Assembly: GCF_014191355.1 (NCBI RefSeq)
Contig: NZ_JACHWM010000006.1
Coordinates: 1 to 64,000, forward strand
Source of the DNA: Methylobacterium sp. R2-1
GTDB lineage: Bacteria > Pseudomonadota > Alphaproteobacteria > Rhizobiales > Beijerinckiaceae
Reading direction: 5' to 3'
Length of the DNA: 64,000 nt
Shown here: positions 19,886 through 28,191 of the stretch, piece by piece
How the letters are laid out: every line of letters starts with the position of its first letter
How positions within the stretch are numbered: the first letter of the stretch is position 1
Notes under the pieces: model-generated
Told to the model about the DNA's origin: nothing
The model's database searches: none
Seen by the model: only the letters and a program-made list of their open reading frames with translations
Made by a program: the position numbers and the translations under genes

Positions 19886-19934
19886 CATATATCCGCTATG
19901 CGTATTAGTTATTATCATGCTGGATATATGTCAA
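19886..19934 (-). promoter_or_regulatory. Promoter with long inverted repeat upstream of the NrtR-like operon
   Basis: CATATATCC (19886-19894) and GGATATATG (19922-19930) form a perfect 9-bp inverted repeat with a 27-base AT-rich spacer. On the minus strand a consensus -35 TTGACA (19929-19934) overlaps the outer arm; the -10 lies in the AT-rich spacer (TAACTA at 17-base spacing is the best fit). A dimeric or tetrameric regulator bound here would cover the promoter, as expected for an autoregulated NrtR-type repressor. Confidence 0.6.
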
Positions 19935-20098
19935 TGCGGACGAGGGAGGCGAGGGGCTTCGTTCCGGCTCCGTCGGGCTCCGAAGCGCGCTCCGACGGCG
20001 CGCACCCGCACGCTTCGAACGTCATGACGCGCCGCAACCAAGCGGCGGTCCGGACCGTTCAGAGGACCGCAACCAACCCCGAAAACGGGAAACCCGCC

Positions 20099-20710
20099 AT
20101 GAAGACGAACGTCCTGCGCCTCACCGCGGCCACTGGCCTCCTCGCCCTGATGACGGGCATCAGTGCGGCCCAGAATCCCGACCTGACCAAGAACCCGGAA
20201 AACACCGGTCGGGCGACCAGCGCAACGGAGGCCACCAAGTCCAACAGCGATCTCAAGGAGTGGCAGGTCGCCAAGTCGGCCAAGGTCGGCCTCGCCCAGG
20301 CCATCGCCACGGCCGAGGGGAAGGGCGAGGAGAAGGGTGGCCGGGCCATCGACGCCGATTTCGAGAAGGCCGACAGCAAGAACCCGGCGCGCTACGCGAT
20401 CAAGGTCGTGTACCCGAGCGGCAAGCTCGTCGAGCACGGCGTCAACGCCGACACGGGCGAGCTCTACAAGAGCGAGAATCAGCCGATCGAGCGCTACTTC
20501 ACCCGCCTGAAGGCGAGCGACTTCCAGAACGCCAAGGTCTCCCTGAAGGACGCGATCGCGCTGGCCGAGCAGAAAGCCCCCGGCAGCAAGGCCTACGAGG
20601 CCGAAGTCGAGCGCGAGGGCAACGCGGTCGAGTACGAGATCAAGCTGGCGCTCACCGACCGCGAGCAGGAGGTCAAGGTCGGCCCGGACGGCACGGTGAA
20701 GAACGACTGA
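20099..20710 (+). CDS. Secreted PepSY-domain protein
   Basis: A 203-residue periplasmic protein. MKTNVLRLTAATGLLALMTGISAAQ is a signal peptide with probable cleavage after SAA. Two PepSY-like repeats follow: VGLAQAIATAEGK...YAIKVVYPSGKLVEHGVNADTGEL and VSLKDAIALAEQKAPGSKAYEAEVEREG...VEYEIKLALTDREQEVKVGPDG. PepSY domains are thought to inhibit or chaperone extracytoplasmic proteases or bind metals. ATG 20099 follows GGGAAACCCGCC. The longer upstream in-frame extension overlaps the divergent NrtR promoter and is not coding. Confidence 0.82.
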   Translation: MKTNVLRLTAATGLLALMTGISAAQNPDLTKNPENTGRATSATEATKSNSDLKEWQVAKSAKVGLAQAIATAEGKGEEKGGRAIDADFEKADSKNPARYAIKVVYPSGKLVEHGVNADTGELYKSENQPIERYFTRLKASDFQNAKVSLKDAIALAEQKAPGSKAYEAEVEREGNAVEYEIKLALTDREQEVKVGPDGTVKND

Positions 20711-20723
20711 TCCGGCTCAAGCC

Positions 20724-20743
20724 CCCTCTTCCCGAGGAGAGGG
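20724..20743 (+). terminator. Hairpin after the PepSY gene
   Basis: CCCTCT, loop TCCCGAGG, AGAGGG begins 14 bases after the stop codon. No U-run follows, so it may act as a Rho-assisted or mRNA-end structure. Confidence 0.5.
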
Positions 20744-20758
20744 ATCGAGCGGATGCCG

Positions 20759-20802
20759 CGAAGGATCGTGCGGGAACCGTCCGGAACCCGGATGATCCTT
20801 CG
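20759..20802. repeat. Long inverted repeat in the PepSY 3' region
   Basis: CGAAGGATC (20759-20767) and GATCCTTCG (20794-20802) are perfect 9-bp arms around a 26-base GC-rich loop that can itself pair. It adds a second structured element between the PepSY gene and the convergent small secreted gene. The rest of 20803-21013 shows nothing. Confidence 0.5.
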
Positions 20803-21013
20803 CTGACGCACCCCTCAGAGATGGGCGGCGGAGCAACAATCTTCGCTGACAGCGGCCCCGTCGGAGCCTCGGCATCGACGAATGCCGGATCGTATCGGAC
20901 TCTCGCTTGATCCCGAGAAGTGGCGACCGGCTTGCCTGAAAGGCGATGCGAGATCGAAAACCGAGCGAAGCGCCCTGGATCAGATGTCCGGGGCGCCGCG
21001 CCCTGGCCCCACG

Positions 21014-21280
21014 CTAACGGGCGTCGTGGCCCTTACCCTTGGCGCCGGGGGACGAACCAGAGCCGGCATCGTTCGGACCCGTGCTGTTGGCCGTACCGGA
21101 TCGGCTCTTGTCACCGGAGGTCGGGCCGCTGCCGGCCGCCCCGGGCGAGGCTCCGGAACCGGCATCGTTCGGCCCCGTGCTGTCGGCGGTGCCGGAGCGG
21201 CTGGTGCCCGAACCTTCGGCAGCGAAGGCGGCGGGCGTGAACAGGAGGGTGCTCGCGAGAGCGAGGGTCAGGGCCTTCAT
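21014..21280 (-). CDS. Small secreted Gly/Ser/Asn-rich protein with a duplicated unit
   Basis: An 88-residue protein with signal peptide MKALTLALASTLLFTPAAFA. The mature part carries two near-identical copies of SRSGTA(D/N)STGPNDAGSG(A/S)SPGA separated by a short linker, and ends in KGKGHDAR. The composition suggests a disordered periplasmic or extracellular peptide. The start at 21280 has GGGAGA eight bases upstream. No function recognised. Confidence 0.75.
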   Translation of the reverse strand: MKALTLALASTLLFTPAAFAAEGSGTSRSGTADSTGPNDAGSGASPGAAGSGPTSGDKSRSGTANSTGPNDAGSGSSPGAKGKGHDAR

Positions 21281-22083
21281 GGCGTGTCTCCCTGTTGCTG
21301 GCATGATGGGCCCTCGGGAAACCGACGCTCCGGGATGCTGTTCCGTCCCGGCCCTCTTCACCCTGCCTCATCGGCACTCCGCCCCGTTAGACAGCGCGTC
21401 CGGTGCGGTGGCGGCGTTCGGTGGCCCCGTCCTTCGACGAGGCCGGCGCGCCTTCGACGACCGGCTGACACCGCCAACCCGCCGCCCTCGGAGGCGCCGG
21501 ATCATTTCGGCCGGCTCAGCATGAAGGGGGTGCGGGCCGGCGCCTTGCCGGGTTGGACCACCCTGACAGTGGCCGCATTCTCCTCGTCTCGCGGTTCCGA
21601 CGCTCTGGGAAACCGTCCCGATCGGACAGGACACCCGGTCCCCGGCGGCGCAACGATCGGGATCGTGCGTCACCCTGCCTTTTCAAGCGGGCGGCCTCAC
21701 GCGCCTTCCGAGCCTGGGCAGATCGAGAGCACTTGCCCCGCCGCGCGTCAGGACCCGAGCCGTTAGACTTGCAGCACCGCGCGACAAGGCTCTGCTCGGA
21801 AGCGGGCATGTCTTGCGAAAGATTCGGTACGCGTCCTTGATCTTCTGCCACGAGCGCATCCCCGCGCTGCGATGGGCCTAGAGACGCCATCGTCAAGCCT
21901 TTCGCGGGCGAACGCACGATAATTTGATCAATAGAACCAGCCAGATCTGGCGGCCATCAACGCTTCATTATTGAGAAAATGTTCTTTCGAGCACATCTAC
22001 ACCCTACGCTGCCACATTGAATAGTTTTGTCCGTTGCATTAGCCTCAAAGGACCCACGAATACGTTCCGGTCAGGGAAGGGCG
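21281..22083. other. 803-base region without a supportable gene
   Basis: Short ORFs on both strands here have Arg/Pro-rich translations without recognisable domains, signal peptides or ribosome-binding sites and are treated as noise. The right end (21900-22040) is AT-rich and probably carries the promoter of the small gene at 22084. Nothing else identifiable. Confidence 0.5.
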
Positions 22084-22287
22084 ATGCCGACGAACGACGC
22101 TGATGCCATCGCTGAGGTTGCCGCCTTGTGTGCGGCCGCCCGCGCGAAGCTTCCGGCATCGGGCTTCCGTCGGCTCCGCGTCCTGCTCGACATGCTCCTG
22201 ATCGACCTCGGCCACGCGGCTCCGCCCGCTGACGAGCCTGTACCGGATCTCCGGCCGGATGCGACGGCTTCCACGGACCACCCTTGA
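22084..22287 (+). CDS. Small hypothetical protein
   Basis: A 67-residue acidic protein (MPTNDADAIAEVAALCAAA...) with an amphipathic helical core FRRLRVLLDMLLIDLGHA and a Pro/Asp-rich tail. The ATG is preceded by GGGAAGGGCG, a strong ribosome-binding site, and by an AT-rich upstream stretch, which support it being real. No family recognised and no signal peptide or membrane helix. Confidence 0.6.
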   Translation: MPTNDADAIAEVAALCAAARAKLPASGFRRLRVLLDMLLIDLGHAAPPADEPVPDLRPDATASTDHP

Positions 22288-22403
22288 TCCCCCGACCGCC
22301 CTGGCAGACGGGGCCGCGATCGCGGCCGCGTCGTCAGGTCGGCCGTCATGTCGAGGAAGGAGGCCGTCTCCATACGGTGCTCTGCGCGACCGCCCCAGCG
22401 ATC

Positions 22404-22634
22404 TCAGCCGTCATCGATCTGGCAGACGAGGCGGATCGTCATGACGCCGTCGCCGTCGCTGTTGCGGACCGTCAGAACCAGCGTGCAATCCTGGCTGTCC
22501 TCGGCCTCCGCAGCCATCAGGGTCGTCATCACCCGCAGGGCCTCGCGGCGCAGGGCGAGCGGGTCGCGGATCTCGCGACCCACCTCGTCCTTCAGATCCG
22601 TGCCGTCGTTGATGTCGAAATAGTAACGCGGCAT
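22404..22634 (-). CDS. DUF6894-type small protein
   Basis: A 76-residue protein beginning MPRYYFDINDGTDLKDEVG and containing REIRDPLALRREALRVMTTLMAAEAEDSQDCTLVLTVRNSDGDGV in pieces, the pattern of DUF6894 proteins (MPxYYFDxxDG) that are multicopy in Methylobacterium and Bradyrhizobium. Function unknown. The start lies ~16 bases downstream of the poly-U end of the terminator for the glt operon, so expression may depend on read-through or on a promoter overlapping that terminator. Confidence 0.85.
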   Translation of the reverse strand: MPRYYFDINDGTDLKDEVGREIRDPLALRREALRVMTTLMAAEAEDSQDCTLVLTVRNSDGDGVMTIRLVCQIDDG

Positions 22635-22650
22635 CCAAGAAAAGCAGTGT

Positions 22651-22702
22651 AAAAAAAAACCGTCCCGTCTTGATCAAGCTCGGAACCGCCCCACGGGACG
22701 GT
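22651..22702 (-). terminator. Rho-independent terminator of the amino-acid ABC operon
   Basis: On the minus strand, ACCGTCCCGT/ACGGGACGGT (22693-22702 and 22659-22668) form a perfect 10-bp stem with a 24-base loop, followed directly by nine U residues (22651-22659). It lies 135 bases after the ATPase gene stop and just before the DUF6894 start. Confidence 0.85.
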
Positions 22703-22837
22703 GTGTTCCGAACTCGACTCGGACAGAGCCCCCACGTCGTCGCAACGTTAAGAAAACAGGGCTGGTTTCAGCGGCACAAGCGGCCAACATACAGCCGGAA
22801 CGTGCCTTCGGGGAGGGCCAGGGGCCACAAATCCGCG

Positions 22838-23635
22838 TTAATGAGCGAGGATCTTCGACAAGAATTGCTGAGCCCGCTCGCTGCGGGGCCGATCGAAGAA
22901 GGTGTCCTTCGGGACATCCTCGACGATCTCGCCGCGATCCATGAACACCACCCGGTCGGCCACCTTGCGGGCGAACCCCATCTCGTGGGTCACGACCATC
23001 ATGGTCATGCCGTCGCGGGCCAGTTCCACCATCACATCCAGCACCTCGCCGACCATCTCGGGGTCGAGCGCCGAGGTCGGCTCGTCGAACAGCATCACCA
23101 CCGGGTCCATGGCGAGCGCTCGGGCGATCGCCACCCGCTGCTGCTGCCCGCCCGAGAGCTGGCCCGGATGTTTTTGCGCGTGAGCCGAGAGGCCGACGCG
23201 GGCCAGCAGGTCGAGCCCGCGCCGGACCGCCGCCTCCCGCGAACGCCCGAGCACCTTGCGCGGAGCGAGCGTGAGGTTGTCGATGACGCTGAGATGCGGG
23301 AACAGCTCGAAATGCTGGAACACCATGCCGACCCGCGCCCGCAGCCGCGGCAGGTTGGTGGCCCTGTCCCGCACCCGCGTGCCATCGACGGTGATCTGCC
23401 CCTCCTGGAACGGCTCCAGGGCGTTGACGCATTTCAGCAGCGTCGACTTGCCCGAACCGGAGGGGCCGCAGACCACCACCACCTCGCCGCGCGTCACCGC
23501 GGTGGAGCAGCCGGACAGGACGCGGACCTCGCCGTACCACTTCGACACCGCCTCGATGGCGATCATCGGGCCACCCGCGGCGGCCGGTTGCGGGGCTGAG
23601 GTCCCAGGGTCTGAAGTCATGGGAGCTGAGGTCAT
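22838..23635 (-). CDS. Acidic amino-acid ABC transporter ATP-binding protein (GltL-like)
   Basis: A 265-residue ABC ATPase of the polar amino-acid class. Walker [12 protein letters not shown]-loop [13 protein letters not shown], signature [15 protein letters not shown], Walker [15 protein letters not shown] and H-loop VVTHEMGFA are all intact. The ATG at 23635 follows GATGAGGA; a GTG at 23665 overlapping the permease stop is an alternative. The first ~25 residues (Thr/Ser/Pro-rich) are an extra extension before [12 protein letters not shown]. It is last in the operon, with a strong terminator downstream. Confidence 0.93.
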   Translation of the reverse strand: MTSAPMTSDPGTSAPQPAAAGGPMIAIEAVSKWYGEVRVLSGCSTAVTRGEVVVVCGPSGSGKSTLLKCVNALEPFQEGQITVDGTRVRDRATNLPRLRARVGMVFQHFELFPHLSVIDNLTLAPRKVLGRSREAAVRRGLDLLARVGLSAHAQKHPGQLSGGQQQRVAIARALAMDPVVMLFDEPTSALDPEMVGEVLDVMVELARDGMTMMVVTHEMGFARKVADRVVFMDRGEIVEDVPKDTFFDRPRSERAQQFLSKILAH

Positions 23636-23661
23636 GGGCCCATCCTCATCGCGCTTCCCCC

Positions 23662-24354
23662 TCACCGGACGATCGCCGTGCGGGCCTGGAGCCGGCGCAC
23701 CAGCAGCGAGGCCGCGAAGCAGACGGCGAAGTAGACGAGTGCGGCGAACAGGTACATCTCCACGAGCCGCCCGTCGCGCTGCGCGACCTTGGAGGCGGCG
23801 CCGAGGAAATCGGTCAGCGAGAGCACGTAGACGAGCGAGGTGTCCTGGAACAGCACGATCGTCTGGGTCAGCAGCAGCGGCAGCATGTTGCGGAAGGCCT
23901 GCGGCAGCACCACGAGCCGCATCGTCTGTGCGTAGCTCATGCCGAGCGCCCGGGCCGCCGCGCTCTGCCCCTTCGGGATCGACTGGATGCCCGCCCGAAC
24001 GATCTCGGAGAAGTAGGCCGCCTCGAACAGGGTGAAGGTGACGAGCGCGCTGGCAAACGCCCCGACCTGGATCGGCGTCGCCGAGCCGATCGCCCAGGCG
24101 CCGAGATAGGGCACGAGGAAGTAGAACCAGAATATCACCAGCACGAGCGGCAGGGCCCGCATCAGCTCGACATAGAACTTGGCCGCGTGCGTCAGGCCCG
24201 GCACGCCCGAGAGCCGCAGCAGCGCCAGCCCGGTGCCGAGCACGATGCCGCCGCTCGCCGCGAGCGCGGTCAGCGTCAGCGTGAACACCATGCCCTCGGC
24301 AAACAGGTAGGGCAGCGCGTCGACGATGACGGAGAGGTCGAAATGCCCGAACAT
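23662..24354 (-). CDS. Amino-acid ABC transporter permease (GltK-like)
   Basis: A 230-residue inner-membrane permease with the HisMQ-type EAA loop: [34 protein letters not shown]. About five hydrophobic segments are visible, from [19 protein letters not shown] to [12 protein letters not shown]. Its ATG overlaps the stop of the preceding permease gene (TGATG), so the two are coupled. It forms the heterodimeric channel with the GltJ-like protein. Confidence 0.92.
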   Translation of the reverse strand: MFGHFDLSVIVDALPYLFAEGMVFTLTLTALAASGGIVLGTGLALLRLSGVPGLTHAAKFYVELMRALPLVLVIFWFYFLVPYLGAWAIGSATPIQVGAFASALVTFTLFEAAYFSEIVRAGIQSIPKGQSAAARALGMSYAQTMRLVVLPQAFRNMLPLLLTQTIVLFQDTSLVYVLSLTDFLGAASKVAQRDGRLVEMYLFAALVYFAVCFAASLLVRRLQARTAIVR

Positions 24355-25076
24355 CAGCGCCCTCCCGGCACGGCCACGCGCCGCTCCAGCAGGGTCGCGC
24401 CCGCGATCACCACGAGGTTGAGGGCGACGTAGAGCAGGGTCGCCGCGGTGAAGGCCTCGAACACGTGGAACGAGAATTCCTGCATCGAGCGGGCCCGCGC
24501 CGTGAGCTCCAGGAGGCCGATGGTGAGCGCCACCGAAGTGTTCTTGAGGTTGTTGAGGAATTCCGAGGTGAGCGGCGGCAGGAGGATCCGGTAGGCGTTG
24601 GGCAGAAGCACGGCGCGGTAGGTCTGCCCCCAGGTGAGGCCGAGCGCGAGGCCCGCCTGCGCCTGTCCCCGCGGCAGGGCGCGGATGCCCGCCCGCACCT
24701 GCTCGGCCACCCGCGCGGCGGTGAAGAAGCCCAGGCACAAAACCGCGGTGTAGAACGGCGCGTCCGGCATCTGCTTGATGGCCGAGCCCAGGCGCGCGGG
24801 CAGGAGTTCCGGCAGCACGAAGTACCACAGGAACATCTGCACCAGCAGCGGGACGTTGCGGAACCCCTCGACATAGGCGGCGCCGACCGCGTTGGCGGTG
24901 CGCGAGGGCAGCGTGCGCATCACGCCGACCACCGAGCCGAGGGTGAAGGCGATCACCCAGGAGCACAGGGCCGTGAGCACCGTCCAGGCCAACCCCGAGA
25001 GCAGCATGTCGGCATAGGTGCCGGCGCCCTCGGGGGACGGCTCCAGGAAGATGCCCCAGTTCCAGGTGTAGTTCAT
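24354..25076 (-). CDS. Amino-acid ABC transporter permease (GltJ-like)
   Basis: A 240-residue permease starting [17 protein letters not shown], a characteristic GltJ opening. The EAA-type loop [34 protein letters not shown] is intact and several hydrophobic helices flank it. An upstream in-frame start (25085) is possible but only adds three residues. It follows the binding-protein gene by ~60 bases and overlaps the next permease gene. Confidence 0.92.
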   Translation of the reverse strand: MNYTWNWGIFLEPSPEGAGTYADMLLSGLAWTVLTALCSWVIAFTLGSVVGVMRTLPSRTANAVGAAYVEGFRNVPLLVQMFLWYFVLPELLPARLGSAIKQMPDAPFYTAVLCLGFFTAARVAEQVRAGIRALPRGQAQAGLALGLTWGQTYRAVLLPNAYRILLPPLTSEFLNNLKNTSVALTIGLLELTARARSMQEFSFHVFEAFTAATLLYVALNLVVIAGATLLERRVAVPGGR

Positions 25077-25137
25077 CGGACGCAAGTCATTGGGGGCCAG
25101 TCATCGGAGGTCGGTCACCGCATGCGGTCCGGGGCGG

Positions 25138-26046
25138 TCAGTAGGCCGCCGGGTCCGGGCTGTCGCTGGGACTGCCGCAGGCCTTCCGCATCGCCTCGCT
25201 CATCGGGAGCTTCAGGTTGATGCCCCGCGGCGGGATCGGTTGAGTGAACCACTTGTCGTAGAGCGCCCTGCCCTCAGGGCTCTTGTAGAGGGCGGCGGTC
25301 GCCGCATCGATCACGGCCTTGAAGGCCGCGTCGTCCTTGCGCAGCATGATGCCGTAGGGCTCCGGCCGCGACTGGGCCTCCGACGAGATCGTGTAGGCCT
25401 CGGGCGTCTTCGATCCGGCGACGAGGGCGGCGAGCAGCACGTCGTCCATCACGAAGGCATCGGCACGCCCGGTCTCGACCATCAGGAAGGCCTCGGCATG
25501 GTCCTTGGCCGGCAGGATCCGCATCCCGAGACCCCGGGCCGCGTTGATCTCGTTGATCTGGCGGATGTTGGTCGTGCCCGAGGTCGAGACCACGGTGCGG
25601 CCCTTGAGGTCGTCGGTCTTGTCGAGCCCCTTTTCGCGCTTGGCGACGAAGCGCGTCGCGGTGAGGAAGTGGGTGTTGGTGAAGGCCGCCTGCCGCTGCC
25701 GATCGGCGTTGTTGGTGGTCGAGCCGCATTCGAGGTCGATCGTCCCGTTGGCGATCAGGGGGATGCGGGTCGCGGAGGTGACGGGATTGAGCCGCACATC
25801 CAGTTTGTCGAGTCCGAGATGCGCTTTGACCGCGTCGGCGACCTTCAGGCAGATCTCAAAGGCGTAGCCCACCGGCTTCTGGCTACCGTCGAGATAGGAG
25901 AAAGGCACCGAGGCGTCGCGGTAGCCGATGGTGAGGGCGCCGGCTTCCTTTACCTTCTTCAGCGTCCCGGTGAGATCCTGCGCCGAGGCCGGTGCGGAAG
26001 CCGCAACGGTGAGAGCGACGAGCAGGAGCGCGTCCGTGAGGCGCAT
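25138..26046 (-). CDS. Glutamate/aspartate ABC transporter substrate-binding protein (GltI-like)
   Basis: A 302-residue periplasmic protein. The signal peptide is MRLTDALLLVALTVAASAPASA. The mature protein has the SBP_bac_3 fold with DVRLNPVTSATRIPLIANGTIDLECGSTTN, close to the GltI motif (R and GTxDxECG contacts for acidic side chains), DLKGRTVVSTSGTTN and YGIMLRKDD. It binds Glu/Asp for the GltJK-L transporter. GGAAGGG precedes the ATG. It is the first gene of the operon, so promoter elements lie in 26047-26300. Confidence 0.93.
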   Translation of the reverse strand: MRLTDALLLVALTVAASAPASAQDLTGTLKKVKEAGALTIGYRDASVPFSYLDGSQKPVGYAFEICLKVADAVKAHLGLDKLDVRLNPVTSATRIPLIANGTIDLECGSTTNNADRQRQAAFTNTHFLTATRFVAKREKGLDKTDDLKGRTVVSTSGTTNIRQINEINAARGLGMRILPAKDHAEAFLMVETGRADAFVMDDVLLAALVAGSKTPEAYTISSEAQSRPEPYGIMLRKDDAAFKAVIDAATAALYKSPEGRALYDKWFTQPIPPRGINLKLPMSEAMRKACGSPSDSPDPAAY

Positions 26047-26497
26047 CGGCGACCCTTCCGATCTTTGGAGCCGCCCGGCGGGCGGCAGAGGCGGTCATAG
26101 TGGGCCCGGTGGCCGCACTTGTCATCCGTCGAGACCGACAGAAGGCACAGCCTCGCACGGAGCGGTTGCGCGGCGGGCGCCGCTCCGTCGGTCCCGGGCA
26201 TATCACGGTTTTAATCCCGTAAGAGGCGGCAATACTGGACATTTCATGGTGACGTTGCTTCGGAGGGACAAGGCTCCAGCGAGCGGAGTTGACGCACACA
26301 CTAGTCATAAATGACTGATTTGAATGATATTTATGGGCTGATTACCGCGTGGAAAACCGGCTCTCACCGGACGCGCGGCCTCGCGGCTCACCAAGAAAAT
26401 GCGCGAGTAAACGCAAGGCTTCTTGCGCTGTTATACGTGATTGGGTGATTTTTAGCTTCGTTCGAAGAGATTTTCCATAAAATCAGGAGGCAACGCC
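26047..26497. promoter_or_regulatory. Divergent regulatory region between gltI-like gene and porin gene
   Basis: A 451-base region, notably AT-rich at 26290-26490. It contains a 14-base palindrome AGTCAT-AA-ATGACT (26303-26316) with TTGACG (26289-26294) beside it; no clean -10 could be paired. The porin gene has an excellent AGGAGG site at 26487-26492. The palindrome could bind a regulator controlling both the transporter and the porin. Confidence 0.45.
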
Positions 26498-28012
26498 GTG
26501 AAGCGGTCGGCTCTGTACGCGTCTTTGCTTTCCGGCATTTTCATCGTCCCTCTCGCGGGACCCGTCCATGCTGAGGGAGCGCCCGTGCTCCCGGTCCTGA
26601 CGGAGCCAGAAACCGCCGCGGCGCAGGCCGCGAAGGCGCGTGAGGGGCAGGCCGGCCCGTACTTCGCGGCCGCGCCGGCCCAACCGCCGAACGTCCTCTA
26701 CAGGGCGCTCGGCGAGCCCGAGAACTGGCGCATCAGCGGCTCGTTCCGGCCGCGGGTGGAGGGTATCGCCAACCAGTTCCGCCCGGTGCCGACCTTCCCC
26801 GCCAACGACATCCTGAACTCGTATCTCACCACGCTGCACGTGGAGTACGGCATCAAGGGGCCGGTGCGGCTCGGCGTCGAACTGTTCGACAGCCGCGGCT
26901 ATTTCCAGCAGCGCAACTCCTCCGCCTTCACCACGGAGATCAACGCCCTCGAACCGGGCCAGGCCTATCTCAACATCGATACGGGCGATGTCGGCGGCGA
27001 GGGCTCGAAGAGCAGCCTGACGATGGGCCGCTTCACCAAGAACATCGGCTCGCGCCGTCTCGTCTCGCGCCAGCAGTTCCGCAACACCATTAACGCCTAT
27101 ACCGGCCTCAGCTTCGACTGGCAGGGCGCGGACAAGGATAAGTTCACCGCCCTGTGGGTGATGCCGCACACCCGGCTGCCCGACGACGTCAACGGCATCC
27201 TCGACAACGGCATCGCGTTCGACCGCGAGAGCCTCGACCTGCAACTGTTCGGCGCCTCCTACACCTTCGCCGGGATCTTCGGCGGCTCGTTCGAGCTCTA
27301 CGGCTACGGTCTCTACGAGCAGGATTCGGGCACCGGCCTGCGCTCGGTCCAGACCCGCGACCGGCGCCTGTTCACCCCCGGCATGCGGCTCGCGCGCCCG
27401 CCGCGGGTCGGCGCGTTCGACTACGATTTCGAGGCGATCTACCAGACCGGGCTTGCCCGCGAGACCGCCGCGGCCACCGACCTGCGCGACCTCACGGTCT
27501 CGGCCTACTTCGTCCATGCCGAGGTCGGCTACACCCTCGATCACGCGTGGAAGCCGAGGCTGTCGCTGCACTACGACCATGCCAGCGGTGACCGGGCCAA
27601 CGACGGCAAGTTCAGCCGCTTCGACACCCTGTTCGGCGCCCGGCGCTTCGAGTATGGCCCGACCGGCCTCTACGGCCCGGTGCAGCGCGCCAACCTGATC
27701 TCGCCGGCGATCCGCGCCGAGATCACCCCGAGCAAGGTGTGGGACGCCTTCATCGCCTACCGGCCGCTCTGGCTGGAGAGCGCCACCGACACCTTCGCCG
27801 CGACCCTGATCCGCGACCGAACCGGCCGCTCCGGCACCTTTGCCGGCCACCAGATCGAGGGCCGCCTGCGCTATTGGATCATCCCCAACGAGATGATCCT
27901 CGATACGGGCCTGGCCTATCTCGCCAAGGGCGACTTCCTGCGCAAGGCCCCGAACGCCCCCGATACCGGCGATACGTTCTACGGATACCTCAACACGACG
28001 CTGTTCTTCTGA
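26498..28012 (+). CDS. Alginate-export-family outer-membrane porin
   Basis: A 504-residue outer-membrane beta-barrel. GTG start with CAGGAGGCAACGCC upstream; signal peptide MKRSALYASLLSGIFIVPLAGPVHA. The mature protein resembles the Alginate_exp (AlgE-like) family: WRISGSFRPRVEGI, VRLGVELFDSRGY, LTMGRFTKNIGSRRLVSRQQFRNT, YDHASGDRANDGKFSRFDTLFGARRFEYGPTGLYG (in pieces) and a C-terminal aromatic strand TLFF. Its place between an acidic amino-acid transporter and aspartate ammonia-lyase suggests it admits anionic substrates such as dicarboxylates or Asp/Glu; alginate export is unlikely because no alginate genes are nearby. Confidence 0.82.
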   Translation: MKRSALYASLLSGIFIVPLAGPVHAEGAPVLPVLTEPETAAAQAAKAREGQAGPYFAAAPAQPPNVLYRALGEPENWRISGSFRPRVEGIANQFRPVPTFPANDILNSYLTTLHVEYGIKGPVRLGVELFDSRGYFQQRNSSAFTTEINALEPGQAYLNIDTGDVGGEGSKSSLTMGRFTKNIGSRRLVSRQQFRNTINAYTGLSFDWQGADKDKFTALWVMPHTRLPDDVNGILDNGIAFDRESLDLQLFGASYTFAGIFGGSFELYGYGLYEQDSGTGLRSVQTRDRRLFTPGMRLARPPRVGAFDYDFEAIYQTGLARETAAATDLRDLTVSAYFVHAEVGYTLDHAWKPRLSLHYDHASGDRANDGKFSRFDTLFGARRFEYGPTGLYGPVQRANLISPAIRAEITPSKVWDAFIAYRPLWLESATDTFAATLIRDRTGRSGTFAGHQIEGRLRYWIIPNEMILDTGLAYLAKGDFLRKAPNAPDTGDTFYGYLNTTLFF

Positions 28013-28191
28013 ACCCTCCCGCCGGCCCTGCGTCGTCCATGCGAATGCTGACGGCGTGGCGCTCCTGACACGTCAACCAGACCACGAACCGTTGACAGTC
28101 CGGCACGCGAGGATCTGAACACCGACACGACGGTCACCGGCCGCTGGAACCGAAGATTCGGCCGCTCATCCGACGCATCGGGGAGACTTCC

